The notes: generated from the letters alone by a model not told the origin. Positions 31,575-40,277 are shown, counted from the first letter of the stretch. The stretch is 64,000 nucleotides of DNA from CAZGUX01 sp964529305 (GCA_964529305.1 CAZGUX010000091.1:97689-161688); one strand, 5' to 3'. Numbers and translations: made by a program.

Positions 31575-32924
31575 GTGGGACTGATCGACCTGCTCAAGCG
31601 CCATGAAGGCAAGGCCCTGGAGTTCAAGCGGGATCTGTCTTCTCCAGAGGGCATTCTCAAAACTCTCGTAGCGTTCGCCAATACGGCCGGCGGTACGGTC
31701 GTCATCGGCGTGGACGACGGCTCCAGGAATGTCCGCGGCCTGCCCGATGTGCTGGCAGCGGAAGAAAGGCTGGCGAGCCTCGTCTCGGACTCAATCTCCC
31801 CCCGCCTGGTTCCGGACATCGAGGTGGTCGCTTGGCGGAACCTGAACGTGCTGACGGTTCAGGTCTACCCCAGTAACACGCGTCCCCACTACTTGCAGCG
31901 GCTCGGACCGGATGATGGCGCCTTCGTCCGCGTGGGCTCGACCAATCGGAAAGCCGAGGCGCTGCAGATAGAAGAGCTGAAGCGCTGGAACCGGATGGAC
32001 TCGTTTGACGAGCAGGCTATCCCTGACCTGAAGTCGGAAGCCATCGACTTCCGAGCTGCTTCCGAGTTCTTTGCGCCCTACCGGCCGGTGACCTCCCAGG
32101 CATGGAGTACACTCCGCATCACGACCGGGCACCAAGGGCGTCAAGTGCCGACGATCGGCGGCTTGCTCCTTTTCGGCAAGGACAGATTCTCCCGGTTTCC
32201 GGATGCTTGGATTCAGGCCGGACGCTTCGCGGGCAGCACGCGGACGCGACTGCTGGATTCACTGGAGATCCGGTCCTTGTTGCCCCGCGCCGCGGAGGAG
32301 GCCGTTGCTTTTGCCCGCAAGCACCTGACTCACGAGTCGGTCATCGAGGGCGTGCGCCGGGAAGAACGGTGGTCCGTCCCGCTGGTCGCGATTCGGGAGG
32401 CGGTCATGAACGCCATCGTCCACGCCGACTACGCCCAGCAAGGGGCTCCCATCCGCTTTGCTCTGTTTGACGACCGGATCGAGATCGAAAGCCCCGGCCT
32501 ACTGCCGTTTGGCTTGACGATCGAGGACATCCGGCAAGGCGTTTCCAAGTTGCGGAATCGTGTGATCGGACGGGTTTTCCACGAACTCCGTCTGATTGAG
32601 CAGTGGGGTAGCGGGATCCAACGGATGACCGCGGCTTGCCAGGAGGCCGGCCTGGACGTTCCGAAACTGGAAGAAATCGGGGTTCATTTTCGGGTGACCA
32701 TCTCCCGTGCGCGCGTCGGGCAGCCTCGTGCCGACGACACGGACCGGCGTATCCTGGCGTTGTTCGCCGATGGGACTGCGCGATCCACTGCGGCGGTTGC
32801 GAAGCATGTTGGCCTTTCCCAACGCGCCACACTGACTCGTCTGAAGGCAATGACCGGACGCGGACTGCTCGTCGAGATCGGCACGGGCCCCCACGATCCG
32901 AAGCGTCAATACGTGTTGGTCTGA
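31575..32924 (+). CDS. AlbA_2/Schlafen-like domain protein with HATPase-like region and C-terminal winged helix
   Basis: 449 residues from GTG 31575 (GGAG upstream). N-terminal Schlafen/AlbA_2 domain: EGKALEFKRDL, then ILKTLVAFANTAGGTVVIGV and DDGSRNVRGLP. The middle has the GHKL-like ATP-binding segment of RecG-related/AlbA proteins: REAVMNAIVHADYAQQGAPI, RIEIESPGLLPFGL and LIEQWGSGIQRM. The last 70 residues (DDTDRRILALFADGTARSTA then VGLSQRATLTRLKAM) form a winged helix. Such proteins are regulators or, in several cases, parts of defence modules. It leads a three-gene unit. Confidence 0.8.
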   Translation: MGLIDLLKRHEGKALEFKRDLSSPEGILKTLVAFANTAGGTVVIGVDDGSRNVRGLPDVLAAEERLASLVSDSISPRLVPDIEVVAWRNLNVLTVQVYPSNTRPHYLQRLGPDDGAFVRVGSTNRKAEALQIEELKRWNRMDSFDEQAIPDLKSEAIDFRAASEFFAPYRPVTSQAWSTLRITTGHQGRQVPTIGGLLLFGKDRFSRFPDAWIQAGRFAGSTRTRLLDSLEIRSLLPRAAEEAVAFARKHLTHESVIEGVRREERWSVPLVAIREAVMNAIVHADYAQQGAPIRFALFDDRIEIESPGLLPFGLTIEDIRQGVSKLRNRVIGRVFHELRLIEQWGSGIQRMTAACQEAGLDVPKLEEIGVHFRVTISRARVGQPRADDTDRRILALFADGTARSTAAVAKHVGLSQRATLTRLKAMTGRGLLVEIGTGPHDPKRQYVLV

Positions 32925-32932
32925 GAGGGCCG

Positions 32933-33418
32933 ATGCCGGGACGAATGAAGAAGCAAGACCCGATGGAGTTGCAGATTGAGTTGGCGCTCAGCCCGGGAGA
33001 TTTCATCCGCGGCCGCGCGTGCTATTCGTTCGTGAGCAGCCTCGAAGGTGTTGACCTCGAGAACCTCAGCCACTACGCGACCGAACCGGTCGCGGTGATG
33101 CTGGACAAGTCTCATCCCGAACTGGCCGCCCGCTTGTGGAGCGCGCAGGCGCTGCGCATTGTGGATGCGGGGAAGAGCAAGTACTACGACATCGCGGCCG
33201 GGAATCTCCAGCGTGCGCGGCGCTGCTGGCTGCGGGCAGGGCTCGCGGCCGAATGGGAGGCCAGCGTTCGCCAGATCCGTGCCGGGCACTTCCGCAAGCG
33301 CAGCTTCATGAGCGCCTTCGAACGCGTGGCGAACGGCGAAGAGGCCGAGGAGCCGCCGTCGTTCCTGGAGCGTGCCAAGGATCGTTGGGGAGTCCATCGC
33401 CGAGGGGGGCGCTCATGA
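32933..33418 (+). CDS. Protein resembling the C-terminal part of SWIM zinc-finger proteins, zinc finger missing
   Basis: 161 residues from ATG 32933, with GAGAGG upstream and 8 bases after the previous stop. The stretch ELAARLWSAQALRIVDAGKS then YDIAAGNLQRARRCWLRAGL and IRAGHFRKRSFMSAF resembles the helical tail found behind SWIM-type zinc fingers, which ends in H-RK--FM. No CxC...CxH zinc motif is present. Its TGA overlaps the next ATG (ATGA). Function unknown. Confidence 0.55.
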   Translation: MPGRMKKQDPMELQIELALSPGDFIRGRACYSFVSSLEGVDLENLSHYATEPVAVMLDKSHPELAARLWSAQALRIVDAGKSKYYDIAAGNLQRARRCWLRAGLAAEWEASVRQIRAGHFRKRSFMSAFERVANGEEAEEPPSFLERAKDRWGVHRRGGRS

Positions 33419-34617
33419 AGAAGTTGGCAGAGGAGCTGGCCTGCCTGGACGGGATCATCGAAGAGATCACAGCCGATGCCCACGGCGAGGACGAGCAGCT
33501 TTGGGCTTTCCGCCAGAGTTTCGAAGATGACGTCGCCGTGCCGTGCGCTGCCTCTGTCGCGGGCGCGCCCGTTGAGGTTCTCGAGTTCGACTACGACGGC
33601 AACGCGCGTCGCGGATTGACGGTGCAATGTCGAGGCGCCGACGGGCGAAAGCACGTGGTGGCGGCGTCCGACGTGATCATTCTGTTGGAAGAGCAGGCCG
33701 GACGCTACTTGGCTGCGTATCGAAAGTGGATGGGCGTCGAACCATTCCCTGTGGGCACTCGGGGTGCGTCGCGCCGGAGGTCCGCTACCGCTTCGCCGAA
33801 GACCGACGGCCTGGTGGAGCTGGTCGTGCTCTCGGTCAAGCAGAAGGCGGCGCGCTGCCGCCTGCTGGGAAGCGCCGGCATGGTAACGCTCCGCGCCACG
33901 CGGCTATGGGACGTCGTGCCCGGCGAGATCGCTGTTGTGCGTGTGGCGAAGCAATGGACCTACGCCGGCAACCCCTACCTGTCGGGAACGATAGAATCGA
34001 CTCGGCTCGACGCCAAGGGGCTCGGTCTCACGCCGCTGGGACTGGAGCAATGCGGGATCTGGGATCCGGTGGAGCACTACTGGGGCGAAGAGGGAGATCC
34101 CATTGAGGAATGGGCCAAGCCGATCATCGCCCGCGGGCGGCGGCCGGAATTCGAGATGGAGCAGGTGCTGCCCGGCGAGGATCCCTGCGACATGGACTCC
34201 GATCCCATCATTGAGGCGAACGACCTCAAGGACGCCGGCGATTGGTCCGGTGCGAGCAAGATCTGCATGGACCTGTGCCAGGCGGACCTGCGCTGCCTCG
34301 ACGCCCACGCGCATCTGGGGAACCTGGTGTTCGATTCGAGGCCCGAGGACGCCATCCGGCACTACGAGGTTGGCGTTCGCATCGGCGAATTGTCGCTTGG
34401 CACGGATTTCGCCGGCCTGCTGCCCTGGGGTTGGATCGACAACCGCCCGTTTCTGCGATGCCTGCACGGCTACGGGTTGTGTCTCTGGCGGCTGAACCGG
34501 TTCGACGAGGCGGCCGCGGTCCTCGACAGGATGCTCTGGCTGAACCCGTCCGATAACCAAGGTGCACGATTCGAGATCGAAGAGGTCCGATCACGAGTAG
34601 CTTGGCGCGCGGGTTAA
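33415..34617 (+). CDS. TPR-containing protein of unknown function
   Basis: 400 residues, start overlapping the previous stop. The N-terminal 110 residues have no recognised fold; the middle holds a small strand-rich domain (LVELVVLSVKQKAARCRLLG, EIAVVRVAKQWTYAGNPYLS); the end is TPR-like (DAGDWSGASKICMDLCQADL, LDAHAHLGNLVFDSRPEDAI, GLCLWRLNRFDEAAAVLDRM with LWLNPSDNQGARF). The coupling suggests that it works with the SWIM-C-terminal-like protein and possibly the AlbA-like ATPase. Confidence 0.6.
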   Translation: MKKLAEELACLDGIIEEITADAHGEDEQLWAFRQSFEDDVAVPCAASVAGAPVEVLEFDYDGNARRGLTVQCRGADGRKHVVAASDVIILLEEQAGRYLAAYRKWMGVEPFPVGTRGASRRRSATASPKTDGLVELVVLSVKQKAARCRLLGSAGMVTLRATRLWDVVPGEIAVVRVAKQWTYAGNPYLSGTIESTRLDAKGLGLTPLGLEQCGIWDPVEHYWGEEGDPIEEWAKPIIARGRRPEFEMEQVLPGEDPCDMDSDPIIEANDLKDAGDWSGASKICMDLCQADLRCLDAHAHLGNLVFDSRPEDAIRHYEVGVRIGELSLGTDFAGLLPWGWIDNRPFLRCLHGYGLCLWRLNRFDEAAAVLDRMLWLNPSDNQGARFEIEEVRSRVAWRAG

Positions 34618-35195
34618 CAACAGTGGTTCCCCACACTGGACACGTTTCCAACTTTTGCGGCGGATACAAGATCTATTCCCGAGAGCATCTGAGGGAACCG
34701 CGAGATCGCGTCCAGACTGGGCACCCAGAGAGGATGTCTCTCGAACCGACGAAACTCTTCCGGATTGCCGATGAAACGCTCGTGACCGCGGCTTCGACGT
34801 AAACGGTGACGCTACTGGGACGGGCCGTTAGTTAGCGCCAGGTATCCAGGTATCAGTGGCGTTGTCCGGAAGACTGAGATGTGTTCTACTACCGATAAGC
34901 AGCGCGAGAAGTTTCAAGAGCCCGGCGCTTCGAGCAACTCTGGCGGCGCGTTTTGACCCGTGGCAGGCGAGTGGTTTACCGTTGCTCGAAAGGCTGGGGA
35001 TGCCCAGTATCCTGCGAGACAGGGAAGATTAGGCGAGGTGACCGGTCGGCCTAAGATGGGGCAACTTGTAGAATGAATCGGAAGTGTTTGGTTGGCAAAC
35101 ATTTACCACTGCCTCCGCGGGGGCGAAGGCTATTAAGCCGACCGCCGTTGCGGCATATGTAGATCAGCCTCAACAGGAGTTAGGCGGCTAGGGAC
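34618..35195. other. Intergenic stretch upstream of the TIR gene
   Basis: About 580 bases with no convincing gene. It contains a small perfect hairpin (GTTTG, five bases, CAAAC near 35089) and a CCGC/GCGG hairpin near 35140, and ends in the GTTAGGC motif described as a possible cassette boundary. Confidence 0.45.
35168..35185 (+). repeat. Cassette-boundary-like motif upstream of the TIR gene (CTCAAC...GTTAGGC)
   Basis: CCTCAAC, four bases, then GTTAGGC, which obeys the integron R' consensus GTTRRRY. The TIR gene begins 10 bases after it, the usual spacing of a cassette gene behind an integration point. A matching motif lies after the gene. A full upstream attC with clear R'' and L'' boxes was not found (GCCTAAG at 35049 is the nearest R''-like word). 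Confidence 0.3.
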
Positions 35196-36293
35196 ATGGC
35201 GCATGTCTTCGTCTCGTATGTTCGCGACGACCAATCCTACGTCGATGGGCTCGTCGCGGAGCTCCGTCGTGAAGGTGTCGACGTTTGGCTCGACCGAGAT
35301 TCCATAGTGCCGGGATCGATCTGGCGCGATTCCCTGAAGAGGGCAATTCATGAGGGAGCATTCTTCCTCGCCTGCTTTTCTGACACGTACTACTCTCGAA
35401 GTCAGACGTTCATGGAGGAAGAACTCCTCGTTGCCGCGGCGGTGTTTGCCACCGATCGCCGCTCCAACCCGTGGCTAGTCCCCGTCAGACTTTCTGACTG
35501 TCGGATACCCGAAGTGGGGCTTGGGCTTGGAAGAACACTGCGAGACCTCCAATGGGTCGATCTGTTTGGGGACTGGGCCAAGGGTGTCCGAAGACTTCTG
35601 AGCGTGGTTAGGCCGGAATCAGTCCATCACCCGGACGTCGACCGAGTCCTGCGCGGCTTCTGCGAACGCCACATTCGAGCCAAGCTGGCGCGTGACCATC
35701 TAAACGGAGCCCTTCGGATCAAACAGATTGAAGATAGGTGGCAGGAACTGGTGAGTCCTGCCGTGTGGGAGCCTACACTCTCGCTTGCCGTTCCCCTGTT
35801 CGTCAGAATGAATCGCGCTGTTCACCCTGCGCCCCTCACCGAAGTCTGGGATGAGCATGATCCTCGTGGCAGAATGATCGCGGTTACGGTGTCTCCAACC
35901 GCCGATTCCGACACGGTGTTCGGCAGCCTCGTTACATCACAGGCGACTGGCCCAGACGCATATCGTGAATTTCTGACTCGCCAGCGACTCAGACTTCGCA
36001 TGGGTCTTGACTGGGAGTACCGTGACTTTGTTCATTGGGTTTTCGCAATGGATGGTCCCGAACTCACTGTGGATCTCTTGTATTGGGTCAACTTGAAGCT
36101 GAACCTCATCCTGCTCGGCATGCTGTTGGAGAGGAAGAAACGCGGTGAGCCTCGGGCTGTGATCCAGTCCATGTACCCAGGGAGCCTCATCACCGTGACA
36201 GCATGGGAGAGTATCTTTAATGACATTCTTCGTTTCGAGACCCGCCTTCTTCACCCGGACCCCAAGGATCGGAAATCTGATAGCGCTTGTTGA
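35196..36293 (+). CDS. TIR-domain protein with unknown C-terminal domain
   Basis: 365 residues. Residues 1-130 are a TIR domain: MAHVFVSYVRDDQSYVDGLV, GVDVWLDRDSIVPGSIWRD, then FFLACFSDTYYSRSQ and FMEEELLVA, where one of E74-E76 is the probable NADase catalytic Glu, and NPWLVPVRLSDCRIP. The C-terminal 230 residues are not recognised; they include a Trp/Tyr-rich helical stretch (WEYRDFVHWVFAMDG, LLYWVNLKLNLILLGMLL). Bacterial TIR proteins often consume NAD+ in phage defence or act as effectors. Base composition is lower in G+C than neighbouring housekeeping genes, and boundary motifs suggest a mobile cassette. Confidence 0.85.
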   Translation: MAHVFVSYVRDDQSYVDGLVAELRREGVDVWLDRDSIVPGSIWRDSLKRAIHEGAFFLACFSDTYYSRSQTFMEEELLVAAAVFATDRRSNPWLVPVRLSDCRIPEVGLGLGRTLRDLQWVDLFGDWAKGVRRLLSVVRPESVHHPDVDRVLRGFCERHIRAKLARDHLNGALRIKQIEDRWQELVSPAVWEPTLSLAVPLFVRMNRAVHPAPLTEVWDEHDPRGRMIAVTVSPTADSDTVFGSLVTSQATGPDAYREFLTRQRLRLRMGLDWEYRDFVHWVFAMDGPELTVDLLYWVNLKLNLILLGMLLERKKRGEPRAVIQSMYPGSLITVTAWESIFNDILRFETRLLHPDPKDRKSDSAC

Positions 36294-36302
36294 ATCGGAG
36301 CC

Positions 36303-36377
36303 GCCGAACCGCGGGTTGGAGAAGTCGACGCTATTGCTCAAGCATGAACGCCGCTGCTCAACACGATGCTGTTAGAC
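36303..36377 (+). repeat. Possible integron attC-like site after the TIR gene
   Basis: Layout of an attC: R''-like GCCGAAC (36303-36309), five bases, L''-like GTTGGAGA (36315-36322), a middle part, L'-like TGCTCAAC (36355-36362), eight bases, R' GTTAGAC (36371-36377). GTTG and AG in L'' pair with CAAC and CT in L', leaving one extra G in L'', as attC folds do. R''/R' pairing is only five of seven, and the L'-R' gap is long. Total 75 bases, a usual attC length. Confidence 0.3.
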
Positions 36378-36710
36378 GCACCGACGTGGGCGAGACTCTT
36401 GTCGCGAAAGCGGCGCGCTGTTTCGGAGCTACCCGAGCAAGGATTCAAAACTGACGCGTTGGAAATATTCATTCCGGGGCCAATCGCTGTCAACGTCCCG
36501 GCCAGACCACGATAGATGTCCGAGCCAAGGATGCCGCCGCCGCGAACGAGGTTGCTCGTATCTCCCCTCAGCACCAAGCGGGTGGATCCAATTCGGTTGG
36601 CACCTCCATTTATGCTCACGGTTCCCGCCGGTCCGAAGAAGGTGAACTCAATGGGCACGGCGGACGCCGTGGACGCGACAGCCAGGAGTACACAAATACG
36701 AAAATCGCAT
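36338..36710 (-). pseudogene. Remnant of a PEP-CTERM-type secreted protein with a frameshift in the signal peptide
   Basis: The minus-strand frame reads PIEFTFFGPAGTVSINGG, STRLVLRGDTSNLVRG and LAGTLTAIGPGMNISNASVL, similar in pattern to the N-terminal part of PEP-CTERM-anchored proteins. A signal peptide (RICVLLAVASTASA) precedes it in the same frame, but the only ATG (36710) is joined to it across a run of four T that is one base too long. No sorting motif follows; the reading runs into the cassette-boundary region. Probably a dead fragment. Confidence 0.35.
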
Positions 36711-36775
36711 CGTGGGAGGAAATCATGGGCTCACTCGCAAACGGACCGGCCGCCGCGAACTTTGCCGCAATTTCT

Positions 36776-36806
36776 TGGTGGGGACGACCGGATTTTGAAC
36801 CAGCGC
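36776..36806 (-). other. tRNA 3'-end-like fragment
   Basis: On the minus strand CTGGTTCAAAATCCGG is a T-arm-like element with one extra base in the loop, followed by TCGTCCCCACCA, an acceptor 3' strand with CCA. No matching GGGGACG acceptor 5' strand was found about 73 bases upstream, so this is not a complete tRNA. It may be a remnant left by integration at a tRNA gene, or chance. Confidence 0.3.
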
Positions 36807-37385
36807 CCGCCCGTTGTTCGATGCTCGCGCACCACTTCGGCTGAGCCGCGAACACAAGAGCCTGGATGCCGACGCTCACCGATGCCGCATCGAGAGCTGC
36901 GGCCGCAACGTTACGATTCGCAACCAGTTTGCCCCACGCCGAGACCGACAAACGAACGCCTTCGGTTCACTCCGCGTTCCCAACAGGAAAGATAAGTCAA
37001 CGAACGCGAAGAGAAGCAGAGGCCGCCGGGGCATGGCAGGAGATCGCGACGATGGGAGTGGACAGCGACGCCGGGAGAGGACAGCGACGCCGGCACCGGC
37101 CCCGGCCCGAGAAGCTTCGGGTCGTTGCCGGCCTCGGCTCGTTGGCCGGCGGCAGGTTGGCATTCATCGACGCGAGAAACGCGTCCACATCGGCGACAAG
37201 CCCAATGGGCAGCGGGAGCGGCGGCAGTTCGCGAAATTGCACCTGAATTCCCAGTTTACGCTCATAACCAACACAAAACACAACGGGAATGACGGTGGTG
37301 GGAGGGATTTGAAAACTCGGCTCCCACTCGAACCGCGGCTGACCTGTGGCCTCGAGCGCCAAGACTCCCCCGCGAACCACAACGG
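36807..37385. other. Intergenic stretch without a supported gene
   Basis: About 580 bases downstream of the acetate kinase gene. Several open frames exist but none has a recognisable start signal or family pattern. A second tRNA-like word (minus strand, TTTTCAAATCCCTCCCACCA near 37290-37310) was noticed but is too degenerate to call. Confidence 0.4.
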
Positions 37386-38474
37386 TCACCTCGCCGTCAG
37401 CACCCGGTACGCCCGACGCGCGACGATCAGTTCTTCGTTCGTCGCGATCGCCAGCACCGTCACCGCCGCGCCCGCGGCGGAGACCACCCGGTCGCCGCTG
37501 CCTGACTCGTTGGCCGCTGAGTCCAACACAACGCCGAGAAATTCCAGGCCCGCGCAGCACTTGGCCCGGAGAGGCGCGGAGTTTTCGCCGATGCCGCCCG
37601 TGAACGCGATCGCGTCCAGACCGCCCATCGCCGCCGCGTACGCTCCGATGGTCTTCTTCACCTGGTAGGTAAAGACATCCAGCGCCAATTGCGCCTCCGG
37701 GGTACCGGAGGCTTCTAGGTCGCGTACGTCTCCGCCTCCGATTCCGGAAAGCCCGGCCAACCCGCCAGTCTTCGCCAGTTGCCTGATGATCTCTTCGGTG
37801 TCCCAGCCCTCGCGCTTCATCATGAACAGCACCGCGAACACATCCAGGTCGCCGTGACGGGTCGCGTTCTCCAGGCCCGACTGTGGGGAGAAGCCCATCG
37901 TCGTGTCGATGCTCCCGCCGCGGTCGATCGCGCACATCGACGAACTGCCGCCCAAGTGGCAACTGATCACCCGCAACTGGTCCTTCGGCCGCCCCAGAAG
38001 TTGCGGCACGCGTTCACTGACGTACTGGTGCGAGGCGCCGTGAAAACCGTAGCGCGCGATGCCGCACTCCCGCCACGCGTTCGGCACCCCATACTGGCGG
38101 GCGTACTCGGGCATGGTCGCGTGAAACTCGGGCTCGAACGCAGCCACCAGCGGCACGCCCGGCATCGCTTCCTGGAAGGCCCGTATACCGGTCAGATAGA
38201 TCGCGTTGTGCTGCGGCGCCGCCGGCAGAAATTCTTCCTGCGCCGCGATCACCCTGTTATCCACCACAAACGTGCCGCGATAATTCGGCCCACCGTGCAC
38301 CGCCTTGAACGCCACGGCGTCCACCGCCACGTCTCCCGTGCGGATCTGCGCGATGGTCGCCGGATAGTCGGTGACGCGTTCGTACCTGCCTTTCGCTAGC
38401 ACCCTCTCCGAGGGCATTTCCAGGATCTGATACTTGAGTGAAGTGGAGCCGAGATTCGGAACCAGGATGTTCAT
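37386..38474 (-). CDS. ackA: Divergent acetate kinase family enzyme
   Basis: 362 residues, shorter than the usual 400. ASKHA-fold motifs are present: NLGSTSLKYQ (phosphate 1), ARYGFHGASHQYVSERVP, HLGGSSSMCAIDRGGSIDTT, SGLENATRHGDLD, and AFTGGIGENSAPLR (adenosine). Two active-site positions differ from characterised acetate kinases: the Arg of RVVHGG is Lys (K57 in FKAVHGG), and the Asp of FDTAFH is Glu (E114 in FEPEFH). The Arg of the TR-GD motif is kept. A kinase for a short carboxylic acid is likely; strict use of acetate is uncertain. No phosphotransacetylase gene is adjacent. Confidence 0.75.
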   Translation of the reverse strand: MNILVPNLGSTSLKYQILEMPSERVLAKGRYERVTDYPATIAQIRTGDVAVDAVAFKAVHGGPNYRGTFVVDNRVIAAQEEFLPAAPQHNAIYLTGIRAFQEAMPGVPLVAAFEPEFHATMPEYARQYGVPNAWRECGIARYGFHGASHQYVSERVPQLLGRPKDQLRVISCHLGGSSSMCAIDRGGSIDTTMGFSPQSGLENATRHGDLDVFAVLFMMKREGWDTEEIIRQLAKTGGLAGLSGIGGGDVRDLEASGTPEAQLALDVFTYQVKKTIGAYAAAMGGLDAIAFTGGIGENSAPLRAKCCAGLEFLGVVLDSAANESGSGDRVVSAAGAAVTVLAIATNEELIVARRAYRVLTAR

Positions 38475-38481
38475 GTCGAAG

Positions 38482-39600
38482 TTATTTGCCGGCGCGGATC
38501 AGGCGAACGTTGTCGGCGGCTTTGGCCTGGAACGGGCTCTTGATCTTCGCGCACTGCTCATTGAACGCGAGAGCGTCTTTCTTCTTTCCCAGTTGATAGT
38601 TCGAGAGCCCCAGGTAAAAGAGCACCGCGGCCTTCAACTGTTCGTTCGCGTCCACGTTCGGCAGCGCCGCGCGGAACGCCTCTTCGGCCGGCTTCAGCTT
38701 CTTCTGGTTGAAGTAGGTCGACCCGGCCAGGAAGTTCGCCAGGCCGGAAAGCGTCTTCTTCTTGTTTTCCCAATCGCCGTCCGCCATTCCTTCCGGCTTC
38801 GGCTTCGAGCCCATCAACTCCACCACCTTCTGCGAATAGGCGATCACCTTGTCCGGCTCTTTCTTCTGCTGCATGTAGTAGTCGGCCAGGAAGATCAACA
38901 TGTCTTCGCTCGACGGGTCGGTGGCCACCACCCTCTCGGCCGTGGCAATCGCCTGGGCGTTGTTCTGCAACTGGCGGTAGGCGTTGAACTCGATGTCGTT
39001 CACCTTCGGCAAGTACTGGCTGTTCGGAAAGCCGGAGCGCAACCCGTTGATGAGTTCGATCCTCTTGCCGGGATCGGGGGTCTGCAGGATCATCGCGTAG
39101 ACCGAGTACTCCGCGTAGGTATCCACCTGCTTGGCGTAGTCGACCCGAGCCTTCCAGTCGTCGTCCTCCATGTCGGCCGGTTTGGTCCCGCCGGCCACGG
39201 CCCGCGCCAGTTGGGAGGTCGAGGCCGACCACTTCAGGACCAGGGCGGGATCCTTCTTGCCCTCGGCGGCCCGCAGCGTCGAATGCTGCGCGTGCAGGTC
39301 CTTGGCGTCCTTGGCCAGGATCTTCTCACCCGATTCCAGTGCCTTGTCGAACTGGTTCCCCTTCAGGTAAAGGTCCTGCAACTGGGAGTACACCCATAAG
39401 GCGGCTTCATGACTGCCATGTTTGGCGGCGAAGTCTTCAAGAATCGCGGTCTTCTTCGCCGGATCATTCTCCTGCCCCGCCCGCTGCAAAAGTTGGCCCT
39501 CGGGCGTTTCCGTGTTGACCTGGGCCAGGCGCTGCTGCGCCGCAAGGGGAAGGAGTGAGAGCGAAACGAGCAAAACGGTGAGAGTGGCCATTGGTTTCAT
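38482..39600 (-). CDS. Secreted TPR protein
   Basis: 372 residues with an AGGAG site and signal peptide (MKPMATLTVLLVSLSLLPLAAQ). TPR-like helix pairs through the whole length: ALWVYSQLQDLYLKGNQFDK, NAQAIATAERVVATDPSSED, AGSTYFNQKKLKPAEEAFRA and VLFYLGLSNYQLGKKKDALA. A periplasmic scaffold is likely. Ends 7 bases before the acetate kinase start, so the two form one transcript. Confidence 0.75.
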   Translation of the reverse strand: MKPMATLTVLLVSLSLLPLAAQQRLAQVNTETPEGQLLQRAGQENDPAKKTAILEDFAAKHGSHEAALWVYSQLQDLYLKGNQFDKALESGEKILAKDAKDLHAQHSTLRAAEGKKDPALVLKWSASTSQLARAVAGGTKPADMEDDDWKARVDYAKQVDTYAEYSVYAMILQTPDPGKRIELINGLRSGFPNSQYLPKVNDIEFNAYRQLQNNAQAIATAERVVATDPSSEDMLIFLADYYMQQKKEPDKVIAYSQKVVELMGSKPKPEGMADGDWENKKKTLSGLANFLAGSTYFNQKKLKPAEEAFRAALPNVDANEQLKAAVLFYLGLSNYQLGKKKDALAFNEQCAKIKSPFQAKAADNVRLIRAGK

Positions 39601-39678
39601 GGGACGCTCCTGCTTGGTTTGATCAGGGATGGTACCACACCCCGGCCGTGCACGACAGGGTCTTTACAATGAAAAGGA

Positions 39679-40233
39679 ATGCCCTGGCTGAACGCGCCGA
39701 ACGTCCTCACCCTGCTGCGGCTGGCGGCCGTTCCCTTTCTCTTCCGGGAAATTCTGGGCCACCGCTTCGGCGCCGCCCTCGCCCTCTGCCTGGCTGCCGG
39801 CCTCACCGATGGCCTCGATGGTTGGATCGCCCGCCGGTTCCAGGCCGAGACGCGGGCCGGGGCCTTTCTGGATCCCATCGCCGACAAGATCTTCCTGGTG
39901 GCGACGTATGTCGCGGCCACCCTCGCCGGTTTGGTTCCGATGTGGCTGGCCGCCCTGGTCCTTGGCCGCGACCTGCTGATTCTGGCGGCGGCCTCGATTT
40001 TGCTCGGACTGGGCCGGCTCAGGGACTTTCCACCCAGCGTCTGGGGCAAAATCAGCACGTTCTTTCAGATCGCTTTTGCCCTGGCCGTGTTGACCGAGAG
40101 GGCCTTCGACGCGGCTCCCCAAATGTCGGGCATCCTGCTGTGGGCCGTTGTCGCCGCAACGCTTTGGAGTGGTTTCGACTATGCCGCCGGTACCGTAACG
40201 CGGCTTCGAACGCTCCGGCGTACCCCTGATTGA
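39679..40233 (+). CDS. CDP-alcohol phosphatidyltransferase (PgsA/cardiolipin-synthase type)
   Basis: 184 residues with about five transmembrane helices. The catalytic signature is complete: D44-G-L-D47-G48 with A51-R52, then eight residues, G61, D65 and D69 (in GAFLDPIADK). It uses a CDP-diacylglycerol donor to make phosphatidylglycerophosphate or a related lipid in the inner membrane. Length matches PgsA-like enzymes. Downstream genes on the same strand follow at short distances. Confidence 0.85.
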   Translation: MPWLNAPNVLTLLRLAAVPFLFREILGHRFGAALALCLAAGLTDGLDGWIARRFQAETRAGAFLDPIADKIFLVATYVAATLAGLVPMWLAALVLGRDLLILAAASILLGLGRLRDFPPSVWGKISTFFQIAFALAVLTERAFDAAPQMSGILLWAVVAATLWSGFDYAAGTVTRLRTLRRTPD

Positions 40234-40277
40234 CGGCCTAGCCCAGGGGGAGTAACCTGAGAATAAGCGGGAACCGG

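Noticed and set aside
37290..37312. Second tRNA 3'-like word downstream of the acetate kinase gene
   Set aside because: T-loop and acceptor strands are too degenerate to support even a remnant call.
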